A stretch of 64,000 nt of DNA, taken from NCBI GenBank assembly GCA_021845505.1, contig JAJZVU010000007.1:1-64000 (forward strand), read 5' to 3'. Below, one piece after another: positions 42,191 to 51,257 of the stretch; position 1 is the stretch's first letter; each line of letters begins with the position of its first letter. Both the position numbers and the translations under genes were made by a program. The DNA comes from Pseudomonadota bacterium. Lineage in GTDB: Bacteria > Pseudomonadota > Gammaproteobacteria > Burkholderiales > Burkholderiaceae_C. The notes beneath the pieces are model-generated. The model made no database searches and was not told where the DNA came from. It saw only the letters and a program-made list of their open reading frames with translations.

Positions 42191-43753
42191 CTAAGCCTCG
42201 CTCATCACGGTGCCCGGCCGGACGGGCGGGGGTGTTCCTTCGGCCTGCAGCCACGCGTCGATGTCGCGGGCCACGCGGTCGCGCTCGCCGGGCGCGACAT
42301 GCAAGCCCAGCTTGGAGCGGCGCCACAGCACGTCCTGGGCCGACCGGGCCCACTCGGCCTGGCGAAGGTAGCGCAATTCGGCCTCGTAGAGGTCGGCGGT
42401 GAAAGGGCGCCCGAGGTCGTCCAGCGAGCGCGCCGCCGCGACGATGCGCTCGGCGCGCGTGCCGTAGGCATGGGCGTAGCGCCGCGCCAGGCGCTCCGGC
42501 AGCCAGCGATGCCCGCGGGCGAAGCCCCGCGCGAAGGCTTCGAAGTCGCCTTGCGGGAAGTCGCCTCCCGGCAGCACCGCGCCGCTGGTCCAGGCCGGCG
42601 CGCCGCGTCCCAGCGCCTGGCCCAGCAGGTCGACGGCCTCCTCGGAGAGCTTGCGGTAGGTGGTGATCTTGCCGCCGAATACCGAAAGCAGCGGCGCCTG
42701 GCCTTGCGGCGCGTCGAACTCGAGACGGTAGTCGCGGGTCACCGCGGAGGGATTCGCGGTGCCCTCCTCGTCGAGCAGCGGGCGCACGCCCGAGTAGCTC
42801 CAGCAGGCGTCGGCGGGTGCGATCTTGCTGCGGAAGTAGCGGTTGATCGAATCGCACAGGTAGCGCGTCTCGTCGCCGTCGATCGCGACGGCGGCCGGAT
42901 CGCCGTCGTATTGCACGTCGGTGGTCCCGATCAGCGTGAAGTCGCCTTCGTAGGGAATCGCGAAAATGATGCGCTTGTCGGGATTCTGGAAGATGTAGGC
43001 ATGGTCGTGGTCGAACAGCCTGCGGGTCACGATATGGCTGCCCTTGACCAGTCGCACGCCGTGATGCGGCGGCCTGCCGCTGTCGATCGGGCCCTGCAGC
43101 ATGCGGCCTACCCACGGGCCGGTGGCGTTGACCAGGCAGCGCGCGCCGACCGTCTCGATCGCGCCGCCCGGCTGCCGCACCCGGGCCTGCCATTCGCCGC
43201 CGGCGCGTGTCGCGCCGACCAGCTCGGTGCGCGTGCGGATGGTGGCGCCCCGCTCGGCCGCGTCCATCGCATTGAGTACCACCAGGCGGGCGTCGTCGAC
43301 CCACCCGTCGGAGTACACGAAGCCGCGCCGCATGCCCCCGACCAGCGCCGCGCCCGCGGGGTGGCTGCGCAGGTCGATGCCCCGCGAGCCGCGAAGGAAC
43401 TCGCGGCTGGCCAGATGGTCGTAGAGGAAAAGTCCGGCGCGGATCAGCCACGCGGGGCGCAGCGACGGCACGTGGGGCATGACGAAGCGCAGCGGCGACA
43501 TGATGTGCGGAGCAGCGCGCAGCAGGGTCTCGCGCTCCTGCAACGCCTTGCGCACCAGGCCGAATTCCCGGTATTCGAGGTAGCGCAGACCGCCATGGAT
43601 GAGCTTGGTGCTCGACGACGAGGTATGCGCCGCGAGGTCGTGCTGCTCGACCAGCAGCACCGCGAGGCCGCGCCCGGCGGCATCGCGCGCGATGCCGGTG
43701 CCGTTGATGCCCCCGCCGACGACGAGGAGGTCGTATTCGCTGTTGTGCGGCAT
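42191..43753 (-). CDS. glpD: Aerobic glycerol-3-phosphate dehydrogenase
   Basis: FAD-dependent, membrane-associated dehydrogenase of 520 residues. It oxidises glycerol 3-phosphate to dihydroxyacetone phosphate and feeds quinones. The FAD fold begins [36 protein letters not shown] and [10 protein letters not shown] are conserved family segments, and the C-terminal helical domain carries SKLGLHVAP. An ATG ten codons upstream (43783) is possible, but 43753 matches the family N-terminus. The upstream region carries GlpR-type operators shared with the divergent glpR gene. Confidence 0.94.
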   Translation of the reverse strand: MPHNSEYDLLVVGGGINGTGIARDAAGRGLAVLLVEQHDLAAHTSSSSTKLIHGGLRYLEYREFGLVRKALQERETLLRAAPHIMSPLRFVMPHVPSLRPAWLIRAGLFLYDHLASREFLRGSRGIDLRSHPAGAALVGGMRRGFVYSDGWVDDARLVVLNAMDAAERGATIRTRTELVGATRAGGEWQARVRQPGGAIETVGARCLVNATGPWVGRMLQGPIDSGRPPHHGVRLVKGSHIVTRRLFDHDHAYIFQNPDKRIIFAIPYEGDFTLIGTTDVQYDGDPAAVAIDGDETRYLCDSINRYFRSKIAPADACWSYSGVRPLLDEEGTANPSAVTRDYRLEFDAPQGQAPLLSVFGGKITTYRKLSEEAVDLLGQALGRGAPAWTSGAVLPGGDFPQGDFEAFARGFARGHRWLPERLARRYAHAYGTRAERIVAAARSLDDLGRPFTADLYEAELRYLRQAEWARSAQDVLWRRSKLGLHVAPGERDRVARDIDAWLQAEGTPPPVRPGTVMSEA

Positions 43754-43781
43754 GCACCCGCCAGGCAGTTGGAATGTTCCC

Positions 43782-43822
43782 ATTCGAATATCAACGAACA
43801 TACAATGTTCGTATACGAAAAT
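43782..43822. promoter_or_regulatory. GlpR operator cluster between glpD and glpR
   Basis: Three overlapping dyads are packed here: ATTCGAAT (43782-43789), ACGAACAT-ACA-ATGTTCGT (43794-43812) and the perfect palindrome TTCGTATACGAA (43808-43819). The 22 bases at 43801-43822 match 48781-48802, upstream of the sulfatase operon, at 18 positions, including the decamer ATACGAAAAT. TACAAT (43801-43806) may be the glpR -10. The TTCG-rich pattern fits DeoR-family operators. Confidence 0.7.
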
Positions 43823-43960
43823 ATAGCATCGTCGGCGCGCGAGTTGAAGCGGGCAGATGTCGACGCTGTCGCGCAACGCGAAGTCTCGTCGTTTCGCTGC
43901 GTTCGTGGCGCTAGACTCCGGTCATCGCGACGGCTGCTGGTGATTCCTGTCAACGAGACG

Positions 43961-44740
43961 ATGAATTCCTATCCGCATGCGGGGCTCAACGCCCGCCAGC
44001 AGCAACTGCTGGAACGAGTTCGAAGGGATGGATTCGTCGCCGTCGATGAACTCGCAAGGCACTTCGGCGTGACTCCGCAGACGATACGCCGCGACGTCAA
44101 TCGCCTCGCCGAAATCAACCTGCTGCATCGCCACCACGGCGGAGCCAGCCTGCCCACGACCTCCGAGAACATCGCCTACAGCTCGCGCAAGCGCATGTGC
44201 TACGAGGAGAAGCGGCGCATCGCCGACCTGGTGGCCAGCCACATCCCCGACCAGGCTTCGCTGTTCATCAACCTGGGAACCACCACCGAGGAGGTGGCGC
44301 GCGCGCTGAGCCGGCGCCGTGGGCTGCGGGTGATCACCAACAATCTCAATGTCGCGAGCCTGATGAGCGACTTCCCGGAGTGCGAGGTGCTGGTCACCGG
44401 GGGCATCGTGCGGCCCTGGGACAAGGGCATCGTCGGCGAGATGACCATCCAGTTCATCCGGCAGTTCCGGGTGGATTTCGCCATCATCGGCACCTCGGGC
44501 ATCGAGCCCGACGGAACCCTGCTCGATTTCGACATCCGCGAGGTGTCGGTGGCGGAGGCCATCATCGAGCATGCCCGCACCGTGTTCCTGGCCGCCGATC
44601 ACACCAAGTTCGGGCGGCCGGCGCTGGTGCGCCAGGGGCACCTGAGGCAGATCGACAAGCTGTTCACCGATGCTCCGCTGCCCGCCGAGATGGCCGACGC
44701 CGTGAAGTCCGCCGGGGTGCAGGTGTACGTGGCCGGTTGA
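43961..44740 (+). CDS. glpR: DeoR-family glycerol-3-phosphate regulon repressor
   Basis: Repressor of 259 residues. The N-terminal DeoR helix-turn-helix is VAVDELARHFGVTPQTIRRDVNRL (about residues 26-49; given as a region), followed by the conserved LHRHHGGA. The ligand domain has the sugar-phosphate sensor motif NLGTTTEEVA and ADHTKFGR. Divergence from glpD-glpK and the operators between them support the GlpR assignment; glycerol 3-phosphate would be the inducer. It converges on the FGE gene. The leader from the presumed -10 to the ATG is about 150 bases. Confidence 0.9.
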   Translation: MNSYPHAGLNARQQQLLERVRRDGFVAVDELARHFGVTPQTIRRDVNRLAEINLLHRHHGGASLPTTSENIAYSSRKRMCYEEKRRIADLVASHIPDQASLFINLGTTTEEVARALSRRRGLRVITNNLNVASLMSDFPECEVLVTGGIVRPWDKGIVGEMTIQFIRQFRVDFAIIGTSGIEPDGTLLDFDIREVSVAEAIIEHARTVFLAADHTKFGRPALVRQGHLRQIDKLFTDAPLPAEMADAVKSAGVQVYVAG

Positions 44741-44765
44741 CGGGCCGCCGGTTCCCGGCGCAGCC

Positions 44766-45743
44766 TCAGCCGCGGCCACCGGCCGCCACGCGCATGCCGA
44801 TGTTGCTCGCCGAGGTCGTCGGCGTGTTCGAGCTGCGCGCGGCGACGCGGTACCGATTGCAGTAGGAGTCGTGGCACAGGAAGGACCCGCCGCGCAGCGA
44901 GCGCCTGCCGGTGTCTTCGTCGCACAGCGGATCGACGCCGGATGTGCTCAGGTGATAGGAAGGGGAAAAGGCGTCGGCACACCACTCCCAGACGTTGCCG
45001 CACATGTCGTAAAGGCCGTAGCCGTTGGGCGCGAAGGATTTCGCGGGGATCGCGCCAGGCTTCCAGCCCCCGCGCGTGGAGCGCGGAAAGTCCCCCTGCC
45101 AGATGTGGCAGCGGGGCTTGCCCTCGGGTTCGAGTTCGTCTCCCCAGGGGTAGCGCCTGGCCTCCAGCCCTGCGCGCGCCGCGTACTCCCATTGCGCCTC
45201 GGTGGGCAGGTGGCAGCCGGCCCACGCGCAGAAGGCCTGGGCGTCCAGCCACGAGACGTGGACCACCGGATGCTGCGGACGATCGTGGACCTGCGAGCCG
45301 GGGCCTTCGGGCCGCTGCCAGCAGGCGCCTTCGACGTCGAGCCACCAGGGCAACCCGGGCGCGGTGCGCCGCATGCGCGCGCGGCGCTCCTCGGGAACCT
45401 GCAGGTAGAACACGAAGGAGCTGCCCAACTCCTCCGCGGTGGTCACGTAGCCGGTCGCGCGGACGAACTCCGCGAAGGCGCGATTGGTGACGGTGGCCTC
45501 GCCGATCGCGAAGTCGCCGACCACCACCCGCCGGCTGGGGCCCTCGCCGTCGACCGCGAAACCCTCGTCCACGTCATTGCCCATGGTGAAGGCGCCGCCG
45601 CGGATCGGCACCAGCCGGCCCAGCCCGGCACGCGGATCCGGCGCGCGCTGCGCGAGGCCGCCCGCCGCATCGGCGCCTTCCAGGCCTGGGCGCGCGGGGG
45701 TGCAGCAGGCGTGCGGCGCGGGCGCGCCCGGGGCCTCGGTCAC
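44766..45743 (-). CDS. Formylglycine-generating enzyme (sulfatase activator)
   Basis: SUMF1/FGE-fold protein of 325 residues that converts the active-site cysteine of sulfatases to formylglycine. The paired catalytic cysteines are C290 and C295 in FLCHDSYCNRYR, followed by AARSSNTPTTSASNIGMR, the diagnostic FGE segment. This separates it from SUMF-like proteins in other pathways. No signal peptide is seen, so it acts in the cytoplasm. The start is GTG at 45743, overlapping the sulfatase stop (GTGA), with GGAGGAGGG upstream. It should serve all three Cys-type sulfatases in the window. Confidence 0.92.
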   Translation of the reverse strand: MTEAPGAPAPHACCTPARPGLEGADAAGGLAQRAPDPRAGLGRLVPIRGGAFTMGNDVDEGFAVDGEGPSRRVVVGDFAIGEATVTNRAFAEFVRATGYVTTAEELGSSFVFYLQVPEERRARMRRTAPGLPWWLDVEGACWQRPEGPGSQVHDRPQHPVVHVSWLDAQAFCAWAGCHLPTEAQWEYAARAGLEARRYPWGDELEPEGKPRCHIWQGDFPRSTRGGWKPGAIPAKSFAPNGYGLYDMCGNVWEWCADAFSPSYHLSTSGVDPLCDEDTGRRSLRGGSFLCHDSYCNRYRVAARSSNTPTTSASNIGMRVAAGGRG

Positions 45744-47368
45744 TTGCCCTCCTCCTTCTCCCAGAAGGCCGGCTCCTGCTGCTCGGCCATCAGCGCCAGG
45801 ATCTTGTCGCGCGGGATCACCCCGCAGCGCAGGGCCCATTCGTCGTACTGCCGCGCCATGTCCTGCACGCGCTGCGGGTGCAGGCTCGCCAGGTCGTTCA
45901 GCTCCGTGCGGTCCTGCTCCATGTCGTAGAGCTCCCAGGCATGGGGATAGCGCCTGACCAGCTTCCACTTGCCGGCACGCACCGCGGCGTTGCCTTCGTG
46001 CTCCCAGAACATGGTCGGGCGCTGCCCGGCGGTGTCGTGCTCGAAGGTCTCGCGCAGCGAATGCCCTTCCAGCGGAGCCACGCGGCGGCCCTCGTAACGG
46101 GTCGGATAGGCGGTCTGGGTCACGTCGAGGATGGTCGCCATCACGTCGGGAAGGTAGCCGGGGCTGTGACGGATCTCGCCCCGGACGCGGATTCCGGCGG
46201 GCCAGTGCAGGATCAGCGGCGTCGAGATGCCCCCTTCGTGGATCCAGTGCTTGTAAAGCCGGAACGGGGCATTGGACAGGTTCGCCCAGGCCGTGCCGTA
46301 GCTCTGGTAGGTGTCCTCGGGCCCCGGCATGCGGCTCGGGTCGTTGCCGAAGTGCACCTGCGCGCCGTCGCGGGTGTGCGACTTGGCGATCTTCAGGTTG
46401 TGCACCAGTTCGTCCACCGTGACGCCCTCGGGAATGTCCTCGGCGCAGGCGCCGTTGTCCGACAGGAAGATGATCAGCGTGTCGTCGAGTTGGCCGGTCT
46501 GCTCCAGCGCGGCGAGGATGCGCCCGATGCCCTGGTCCATCCGATCGATCTGCGCGGCATACACCTCCATGCAGCGCAGTCGCCAGGCCTTGTGGTCGGC
46601 TGCGGTCCATTCGGGTTGCGTCGGGTCGCGCTCGCTCAGGCGCCAGATGTCGCGCAGCATGCCGCTGTCGACCAGGCGCTGCAGGCGCGCCTCGCGCAGG
46701 TCGTCCCAGCCCGCGTCGAAGCGCCCCTTGTACTTGGCGATGTCCTCCTCGGGGGCATGCAGCGGCCAGTGGGGCGCGGTGTAGGCCACGTACTGGAAGA
46801 ACGGCGCATCGGGATGCTCGGCGCGGTGCCGGTGGATGAACGCCACCGCCTCGTCGCTGATCGCGTCGGTGTAGTAGAAGTCCGCGTCCTGCGACGCCTC
46901 GTGCTCGATGTTCGTGTTGCCGCGGGTCAGGGTGTTCGGATCGTAGAAGCTCCCGGCTCCGATGATGGTGCCGAAGAACGCGTCGAAGCCGCGCTGCATC
47001 GGCCAGGCGTCGGTGGGTTCCTCCAGACTGCTCGCCACGTGCCATTTGCCGCTCATGTAGGCGCGGTAGCCGCTGGCCTTGAGCGCCTCGGGAATGGTCA
47101 CGCACCGCTGGTTCAGGTTGCCGGCATAGCCCTCGGGCCCGTAGTCGTAGGTCAGCACGCCGATGCCCGTCTGGTGGGGGTGCAGCCCGGTGAGCAGCGA
47201 TGCGCGCGACGGACTGCAGCGCGCGGTGTTGTAGAACTGCGAGTAGCGCAGCCCATGGGCGGCCAGGCGATCCAGGTTCGGCGTGTCGATCTCGCCGCCG
47301 TAGCAGCCGATATCCGAAAAGCCCATGTCGTCGTTCAGGATCAGGAGGATGTTCGGCTTGGCTGGCAT
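45740..47368 (-). CDS. Arylsulfatase-type sulfatase, cytoplasmic
   Basis: Type I sulfatase of 542 residues. The formylglycine signature is C51-S-P-S-R-A-S-L-L-T-G, calcium ligands lie in NDDMGFSDIG and FLSDNGACAED, and GKWHVA is the second conserved segment. It hydrolyses a sulfate ester; the alkyl or aryl part is unknown. There is no signal peptide, unlike most arylsulfatases, so the ester must be imported, presumably by the MFS protein encoded upstream in the operon. The FGE gene follows with a 4-base overlap, a direct substrate-activator pair. The operon promoter carries a GlpR-like element. Confidence 0.92.
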   Translation of the reverse strand: MPAKPNILLILNDDMGFSDIGCYGGEIDTPNLDRLAAHGLRYSQFYNTARCSPSRASLLTGLHPHQTGIGVLTYDYGPEGYAGNLNQRCVTIPEALKASGYRAYMSGKWHVASSLEEPTDAWPMQRGFDAFFGTIIGAGSFYDPNTLTRGNTNIEHEASQDADFYYTDAISDEAVAFIHRHRAEHPDAPFFQYVAYTAPHWPLHAPEEDIAKYKGRFDAGWDDLREARLQRLVDSGMLRDIWRLSERDPTQPEWTAADHKAWRLRCMEVYAAQIDRMDQGIGRILAALEQTGQLDDTLIIFLSDNGACAEDIPEGVTVDELVHNLKIAKSHTRDGAQVHFGNDPSRMPGPEDTYQSYGTAWANLSNAPFRLYKHWIHEGGISTPLILHWPAGIRVRGEIRHSPGYLPDVMATILDVTQTAYPTRYEGRRVAPLEGHSLRETFEHDTAGQRPTMFWEHEGNAAVRAGKWKLVRRYPHAWELYDMEQDRTELNDLASLHPQRVQDMARQYDEWALRCGVIPRDKILALMAEQQEPAFWEKEEGK

Positions 47369-47440
47369 CGGGACCTCGCTGGGCGGTACGGTGCAGGAAC
47401 GGGGCGCAGCGACGCGCGCGCCCCGCGCGGAAGTGGAGGA

Positions 47441-48715
47441 TCAGGCCCGGGAACCCAGGCTGGCGGCGCCGACGAGACCGGCTTCGCGTTGCGGCTCGCG
47501 GGCCAGCAGCACGACCACGGCGGCCGCGATCAGCGAGATCGGAAGCGCCAGGATGGCGCTCTGCAATCCGAACTGCTGCGCCAGGATGCCCCCGGTCAAC
47601 GGCCCCAGCACCGCGCCGACCTCGCCGCCGAACAGCGCCACGCCGAAGGCCGTTCCCGCCTGGCGCGGATCGGACGAATCCATGACCAGCGCGATCGCGC
47701 TGGAGATATACGCGCCGAACACGCCCCCGAGCACCATCAGGGTGAACAGCAGCGCCGGGCTCTGCGCCCGCGTGAAGGCCCACAGGCACAGCGCGGCGAT
47801 CGGGGTCAGCAGCGCGATCGCCCGCTTGCGACCGATGCGGTCGGCCAGGAAGCCGCTCAGGCCCAGCCCGACCGAGACGCCGCCGAACAAGGTGGCCGAC
47901 ATCAACCCGCCGCTCATGAACGACATGTGGTGGACCTTGATCGCGTAGGCAGGCACCCAGGTCGCGGCCATCCAGAAGGTGAAGTTGTACAGGCCATGCA
48001 TCACGAACACGACCCATACGTTGCGGATGCGCAGCACGTCGCGTATGCGCACGCTGCCCTTCTGGATGCGCAGGTGCAGCGCCTCGTCGTGCCCCGGCGT
48101 CTGGTCGCGCGGGCGCTCCTTCAGCCGGCGCGCGAAGGCCACGCCGACCAGCAGGGTGAGCACGCCACTGATCGGCCACACGGCACGCCACCCCAGATGG
48201 GCGGCGACCACCGTGGCCAACGCGATGCCCGCCAGCGTGCCCAGGCTGTAGCCCGTCTCCCAGAACGCCAGCGCGCGACCGCGCTGCCGGTAGGAAAAGG
48301 TCTCGCTGACCCACGCGGCGCCGGCCGGGTACTGCAGCCCCTCGAAGGCGCCGGTCAGCACGCGCACCACGGCGAAGGACTTCACCCCGGCGACCAGGCC
48401 GGTCAGGCAGGTCACCACGCCGAAGCCGAAGACCGACACCACGGTGATGGGCTTGCGCCCGAAGCGGTCGGCCAGCAGTCCACCGAAGAAGGTCGACAGG
48501 TAGCCGACGAAGAACAGCGAGACCAGGCCGCCGGCGGTCGCGTAGGAAATGTGGAATTCGACAATGATCAGCGGCAGCAAGGGCCCGATCAGTCCGCGGT
48601 CGACGAAATTGAGCAGCCAGGTCAGCCAGTTCCAGAGCAGCACGCGCCGCGCGTACCCCGGCCAGTCCGGCCCCTGCGTGTAGACGACCCCCTCGAGGCG
48701 CGCGTGCTGATCCAT
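47441..48715 (-). CDS. MFS permease of the sulfatase-FGE operon
   Basis: Inner-membrane transporter of 424 residues with twelve hydrophobic segments. The loop-2/3 motif GGLLADRFGRKP and its second-half counterpart GFLADRIGRKRA are canonical MFS signatures. An unusual amphipathic N-terminus precedes the first helix. It is the first gene of a leftward operon with the sulfatase and FGE, so uptake of the intact sulfate ester is the most economical role. Sugar-phosphate or aromatic-acid symporters are the nearest pattern. The operator-like element at 48781-48802 lies 66-87 bases upstream of the ATG. Confidence 0.85.
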   Translation of the reverse strand: MDQHARLEGVVYTQGPDWPGYARRVLLWNWLTWLLNFVDRGLIGPLLPLIIVEFHISYATAGGLVSLFFVGYLSTFFGGLLADRFGRKPITVVSVFGFGVVTCLTGLVAGVKSFAVVRVLTGAFEGLQYPAGAAWVSETFSYRQRGRALAFWETGYSLGTLAGIALATVVAAHLGWRAVWPISGVLTLLVGVAFARRLKERPRDQTPGHDEALHLRIQKGSVRIRDVLRIRNVWVVFVMHGLYNFTFWMAATWVPAYAIKVHHMSFMSGGLMSATLFGGVSVGLGLSGFLADRIGRKRAIALLTPIAALCLWAFTRAQSPALLFTLMVLGGVFGAYISSAIALVMDSSDPRQAGTAFGVALFGGEVGAVLGPLTGGILAQQFGLQSAILALPISLIAAAVVVLLAREPQREAGLVGAASLGSRA

Positions 48716-48780
48716 CAGTTGTCTCCTGGTTCCTTCTACGGGACGACGGCGACCGGTCGATCGACGTTCTCATGCGAAAC

Positions 48781-48802
48781 TATAATGACCGAATACGAAA
48801 AT
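48781..48802. promoter_or_regulatory. GlpR-like element upstream of the MFS-sulfatase-FGE operon
   Basis: These 22 bases match 43801-43822 of the glpD-glpR control region at 18 positions, in the same strand and at a similar distance from the leftward gene (about 66 bases here and 48 bases there, measured to the ATG). The shared core is ATACGAAAAT. A plus-strand TATAAT (48781-48786) opens it and could also serve the rightward transporter gene. Confidence 0.6.
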
Positions 48803-48994
48803 TAAAAGATTGATTTCGAAGATCGTGCCGAGGGTAAACCACGACCCGCAAGCGCGCCGATGCGCGCGGCCAGACCGCTTCGGAGCGCAGCGCCGGCTGG
48901 GTACACTCCGGCATCGAACCCGTCCGCCCGCCTCGGCCGGGTCCTGGCGGTCGGCGCCGCCGGGTCCTGTGGAGGCAGGCCGCCGCGCCGGGTC

Positions 48995-50347
48995 ATGCAG
49001 TCCCTTCCCCCGGTGCCCCGGCCGTTGCCGCGCGGCGCTGTCGGGGGTGTCCACGGCCTGGTCCAACCGCGAGCCCTCTGCAGCGTGAGCCCACCGCCCG
49101 CCACCCCGCTCACCTCCCGCCCTGCCCGGTCCCGGGTCCTGCCATGGTTTGCCGCCTGGGGGCCGGGGCTGCTGGTCATGCTGGCCGACACCGATGCCGG
49201 CAACGTGGTCGCGGCCGCGCAAGCCGGCGCCCGCTGGAGCTACCGCCTGCTGCCCCTGCTGGTGTTGCTGATCCCGCTGCTCTACATGGTCCAGGAACTG
49301 GCCGTGCGGCTGGGCATCCACACCGGCCGCGGCCACGGCGAGCTGATCCGGGAGCGGCTCGGTGCCCGCTGGGCCTGGCTGGCGGCGGCGATGCTGGCGA
49401 TCGCCGCCATCGGATCGATGGTGACCGAATTCACCGCGGTGGCCGGAATCGGCGAAATGCACGGACTGTCGCGCAGCCTGTCGCTGCCGCTCGCCGCGAC
49501 GCTGCTGCTCGCGGTGGTGCTCACCGGGTCGTACCGTCGGATCGAACGCGCGGCGCTGGCGATCGGGCTGTTCGAATTGGCCTTCCTGGTCGTCGCCTGG
49601 CGCGCGCATCCCGATCTGGCCCGCGTGGCGAGCCAGGCCGCGCATCCGCCGCTGGACCAGCCGGGTTTCCTGTACTTGGGAGCAGGGTTGATCGGCGCGA
49701 CCTTCAATCCCTGGATGATCTTCTACCAGCAGTCGGCGGTGGCCGACAAGGGGCTGCTGCCCGACGATCACCGCGCTGCGCGTTGGGATACCGCGACCGG
49801 TGCCGTGCTGACCCAGCTGTTGACCGCCGCGGTGCTGGTGGCCGCCGCATCGACGCTGGGCGACCGCGGCGTCCCCGAGCGACTGCAAAGCGTCGGCGAA
49901 ATCGCCAGCGCGCTGTCGCCCGCGCTGGGCGAGCGAGCCGGCCGGCTGATTTTCAGCGTGGGCGTGCTCGGGGCCGCGCTGGTCGCGGCGATCGTCGCGT
50001 CGCTGGCGCTGACCTGGGGACTCGGCGAGGTGGCCGGCTTGCGGCGTTCGCTGGAGCACCGTGCGCTGCGGGCGCCGTGGTTCTCCGGCCTGTATGCGCT
50101 GTGCGTGACCGGCAGCGCGGCGCTGGTCTGGGCCGTGCCCGACCTGATCCGGCTGAACCTCGACATGCAGGTCCTCAACGCCTTCATGCTGCCGTTGGCG
50201 TTGGGCATCCTGGTCGTGCTGGCGCTCAAGGCCCTGCCGGAAGGCCAGCGACTGCGCGGCGGCTATCTGTGGCTGTGGCTCGCCGTCGCCGGCGCCACCT
50301 GCGCGTTCGCCTGGCTCGGCGCAGGCTCGGCCGGGCTTGCGCCGTAG
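48995..50347 (+). CDS. NRAMP-family metal transporter with variant ion-site motifs
   Basis: Inner-membrane transporter of about 450 residues with eleven hydrophobic segments. The first-helix motif reads LADTDAGNVVAAAQAGA in place of the manganese/iron NRAMP signature DPGN. The sixth-helix metal-binding MPH motif is replaced by TFNPWMIFYQQSA. The variant motifs point to a different ion, perhaps magnesium as in NRAMP-related Mg transporters, or to a non-metal substrate. The start is uncertain: ATG 48995 is used, but GTG 49085 is possible because the first 30-40 residues are low-complexity Pro/Arg. A -10-like TACACT lies at 48902-48907. Confidence 0.78.
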   Translation: MQSLPPVPRPLPRGAVGGVHGLVQPRALCSVSPPPATPLTSRPARSRVLPWFAAWGPGLLVMLADTDAGNVVAAAQAGARWSYRLLPLLVLLIPLLYMVQELAVRLGIHTGRGHGELIRERLGARWAWLAAAMLAIAAIGSMVTEFTAVAGIGEMHGLSRSLSLPLAATLLLAVVLTGSYRRIERAALAIGLFELAFLVVAWRAHPDLARVASQAAHPPLDQPGFLYLGAGLIGATFNPWMIFYQQSAVADKGLLPDDHRAARWDTATGAVLTQLLTAAVLVAAASTLGDRGVPERLQSVGEIASALSPALGERAGRLIFSVGVLGAALVAAIVASLALTWGLGEVAGLRRSLEHRALRAPWFSGLYALCVTGSAALVWAVPDLIRLNLDMQVLNAFMLPLALGILVVLALKALPEGQRLRGGYLWLWLAVAGATCAFAWLGAGSAGLAP

Positions 50348-50468
50348 CCGCCGCGCAGCCCGCTCGCGCGCTCGCGACGCGCCGCCACGCGGGAGGGCTG
50401 GAACTTTCGACGCCGGGAGCGGTCAAACCCTGGGTCAGCGCCATGTCCCCTCGCCACCGGCGGACCCG

Positions 50469-51257
50469 ATGCCCGAACCCCGAAGCCCCGACCGCAAGCC
50501 GGCCGCCGCGCAGGCCGCCGCGCAGGCCGCCGCGCAGGCCACCGCGCAGGCCACCGCGCAGGCCACCGCGCAGGCCACCGCGCAGGCCACCGCGCAGGCC
50601 ACCGCGCCACGCTCGGAATACGCCAGCTACATGCGCACCGACGAGCTGCTGGCGCTGCAGCGCAGCGACACGCAACTGCTGCACCGCGACGAGCGCCTGT
50701 TCCAGTGCGTCCACCAGGCCACCGAGCTGTGGCTCAAGCAGGCGAACTTCGAGATCGGGCATGCGACCTCGCTGATCGAGGCCTCTCAACTGGTCGGCGC
50801 CGCGCGGATCCTCGCCCGCGCCAGCGACTGCATCGACTTCATCACCCGGCAGCTCGACATCCTGACGCGCATGGGCCCGGTCGGCTACCGGGCGCTGCGC
50901 CCGGCGCTCGGCCAGGGTTCGGGGGTCCAGTCCCCCGGCTGGCAGGGCCTGCGCGCCGCGGCGCCGCGGCTTCACGCCGCATTCACCGCGCGCCGCCAGG
51001 CCGAGCGCATGAGCCTCGCCGAGGTCTTCGGCTGCGCCGGCGACGCGCCGCTGCAGCTGCTTGCCGAAGCGCTGCTCGACCTCGATGGCAAGGTGTCGCT
51101 GTGGCGGACGAGGCACCTGCAGGTGGTGGTTCGCACCCTCGGCGGCCAGGGCGTCGGCACCCGGGGAATGCCTGTGCACGCGCTGGCCCAGCTGCTCGAG
51201 CAGCGTCTGTTCGGCGAGCTCTGGGAGGCACGCGCCGCCGCGCCCGGCTCCGCTTGA
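50469..51257 (+). CDS. Tryptophan 2,3-dioxygenase-family protein with Ala/Gln repeat arm
   Basis: Haem-dependent dioxygenase-fold protein of 262 residues. The core starts YASYMRTDELLALQ and continues LFQCVHQATELWLKQANFEI, matching the tryptophan dioxygenase segment with the distal histidine. RASDCIDFITRQLDILTRM, then GQGSGVQSPGW, corresponds to the substrate-binding region, and WRTRHLQVVVRTLG holds the expected haem-ligand histidine. The GTGG(T/S) loop is changed to GTRGM, so tryptophan specificity is not certain. Residues 14-46 are AAAQ/ATAQ repeats encoded by a 12-bp tandem repeat. No kynureninase or formamidase is nearby. Confidence 0.8.
   Translation: MPEPRSPDRKPAAAQAAAQAAAQATAQATAQATAQATAQATAQATAPRSEYASYMRTDELLALQRSDTQLLHRDERLFQCVHQATELWLKQANFEIGHATSLIEASQLVGAARILARASDCIDFITRQLDILTRMGPVGYRALRPALGQGSGVQSPGWQGLRAAAPRLHAAFTARRQAERMSLAEVFGCAGDAPLQLLAEALLDLDGKVSLWRTRHLQVVVRTLGGQGVGTRGMPVHALAQLLEQRLFGELWEARAAAPGSA
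50505..50600. repeat. 12-bp tandem repeat, 8 units, in frame
   Basis: Three copies of GCCGCGCAGGCC (50505-50540) are followed by five of ACCGCGCAGGCC (50541-50600). The unit is a multiple of three and encodes AAQA/ATAQ-type repeats, so copy-number change would lengthen the N-terminal arm of the dioxygenase-family protein without a frameshift. Confidence 0.95.

Noticed and set aside
44766-48773. Very long open frame (over 1300 codons) crossing the FGE, sulfatase and MFS genes on the minus strand
   Set aside because: Only the last 325 codons read as a real protein (FGE). The rest is out of frame with the sulfatase and MFS genes and is rich in Arg/Ala/Pro/Gly, as expected for alternate frames in high-GC DNA.
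48803-48994. Leader of the NRAMP-like gene considered as a metal riboswitch
   Set aside because: It is GC-rich and has an 11-bp direct repeat (48936-48946 and 48959-48969), but none of the conserved loops of yybP-ykoY, M-box or NiCo riboswitches could be identified.
50505-50600. Short tandem repeat considered as a CRISPR array
   Set aside because: The units are 12 bp, contiguous without spacers, and lie in frame within a coding region.
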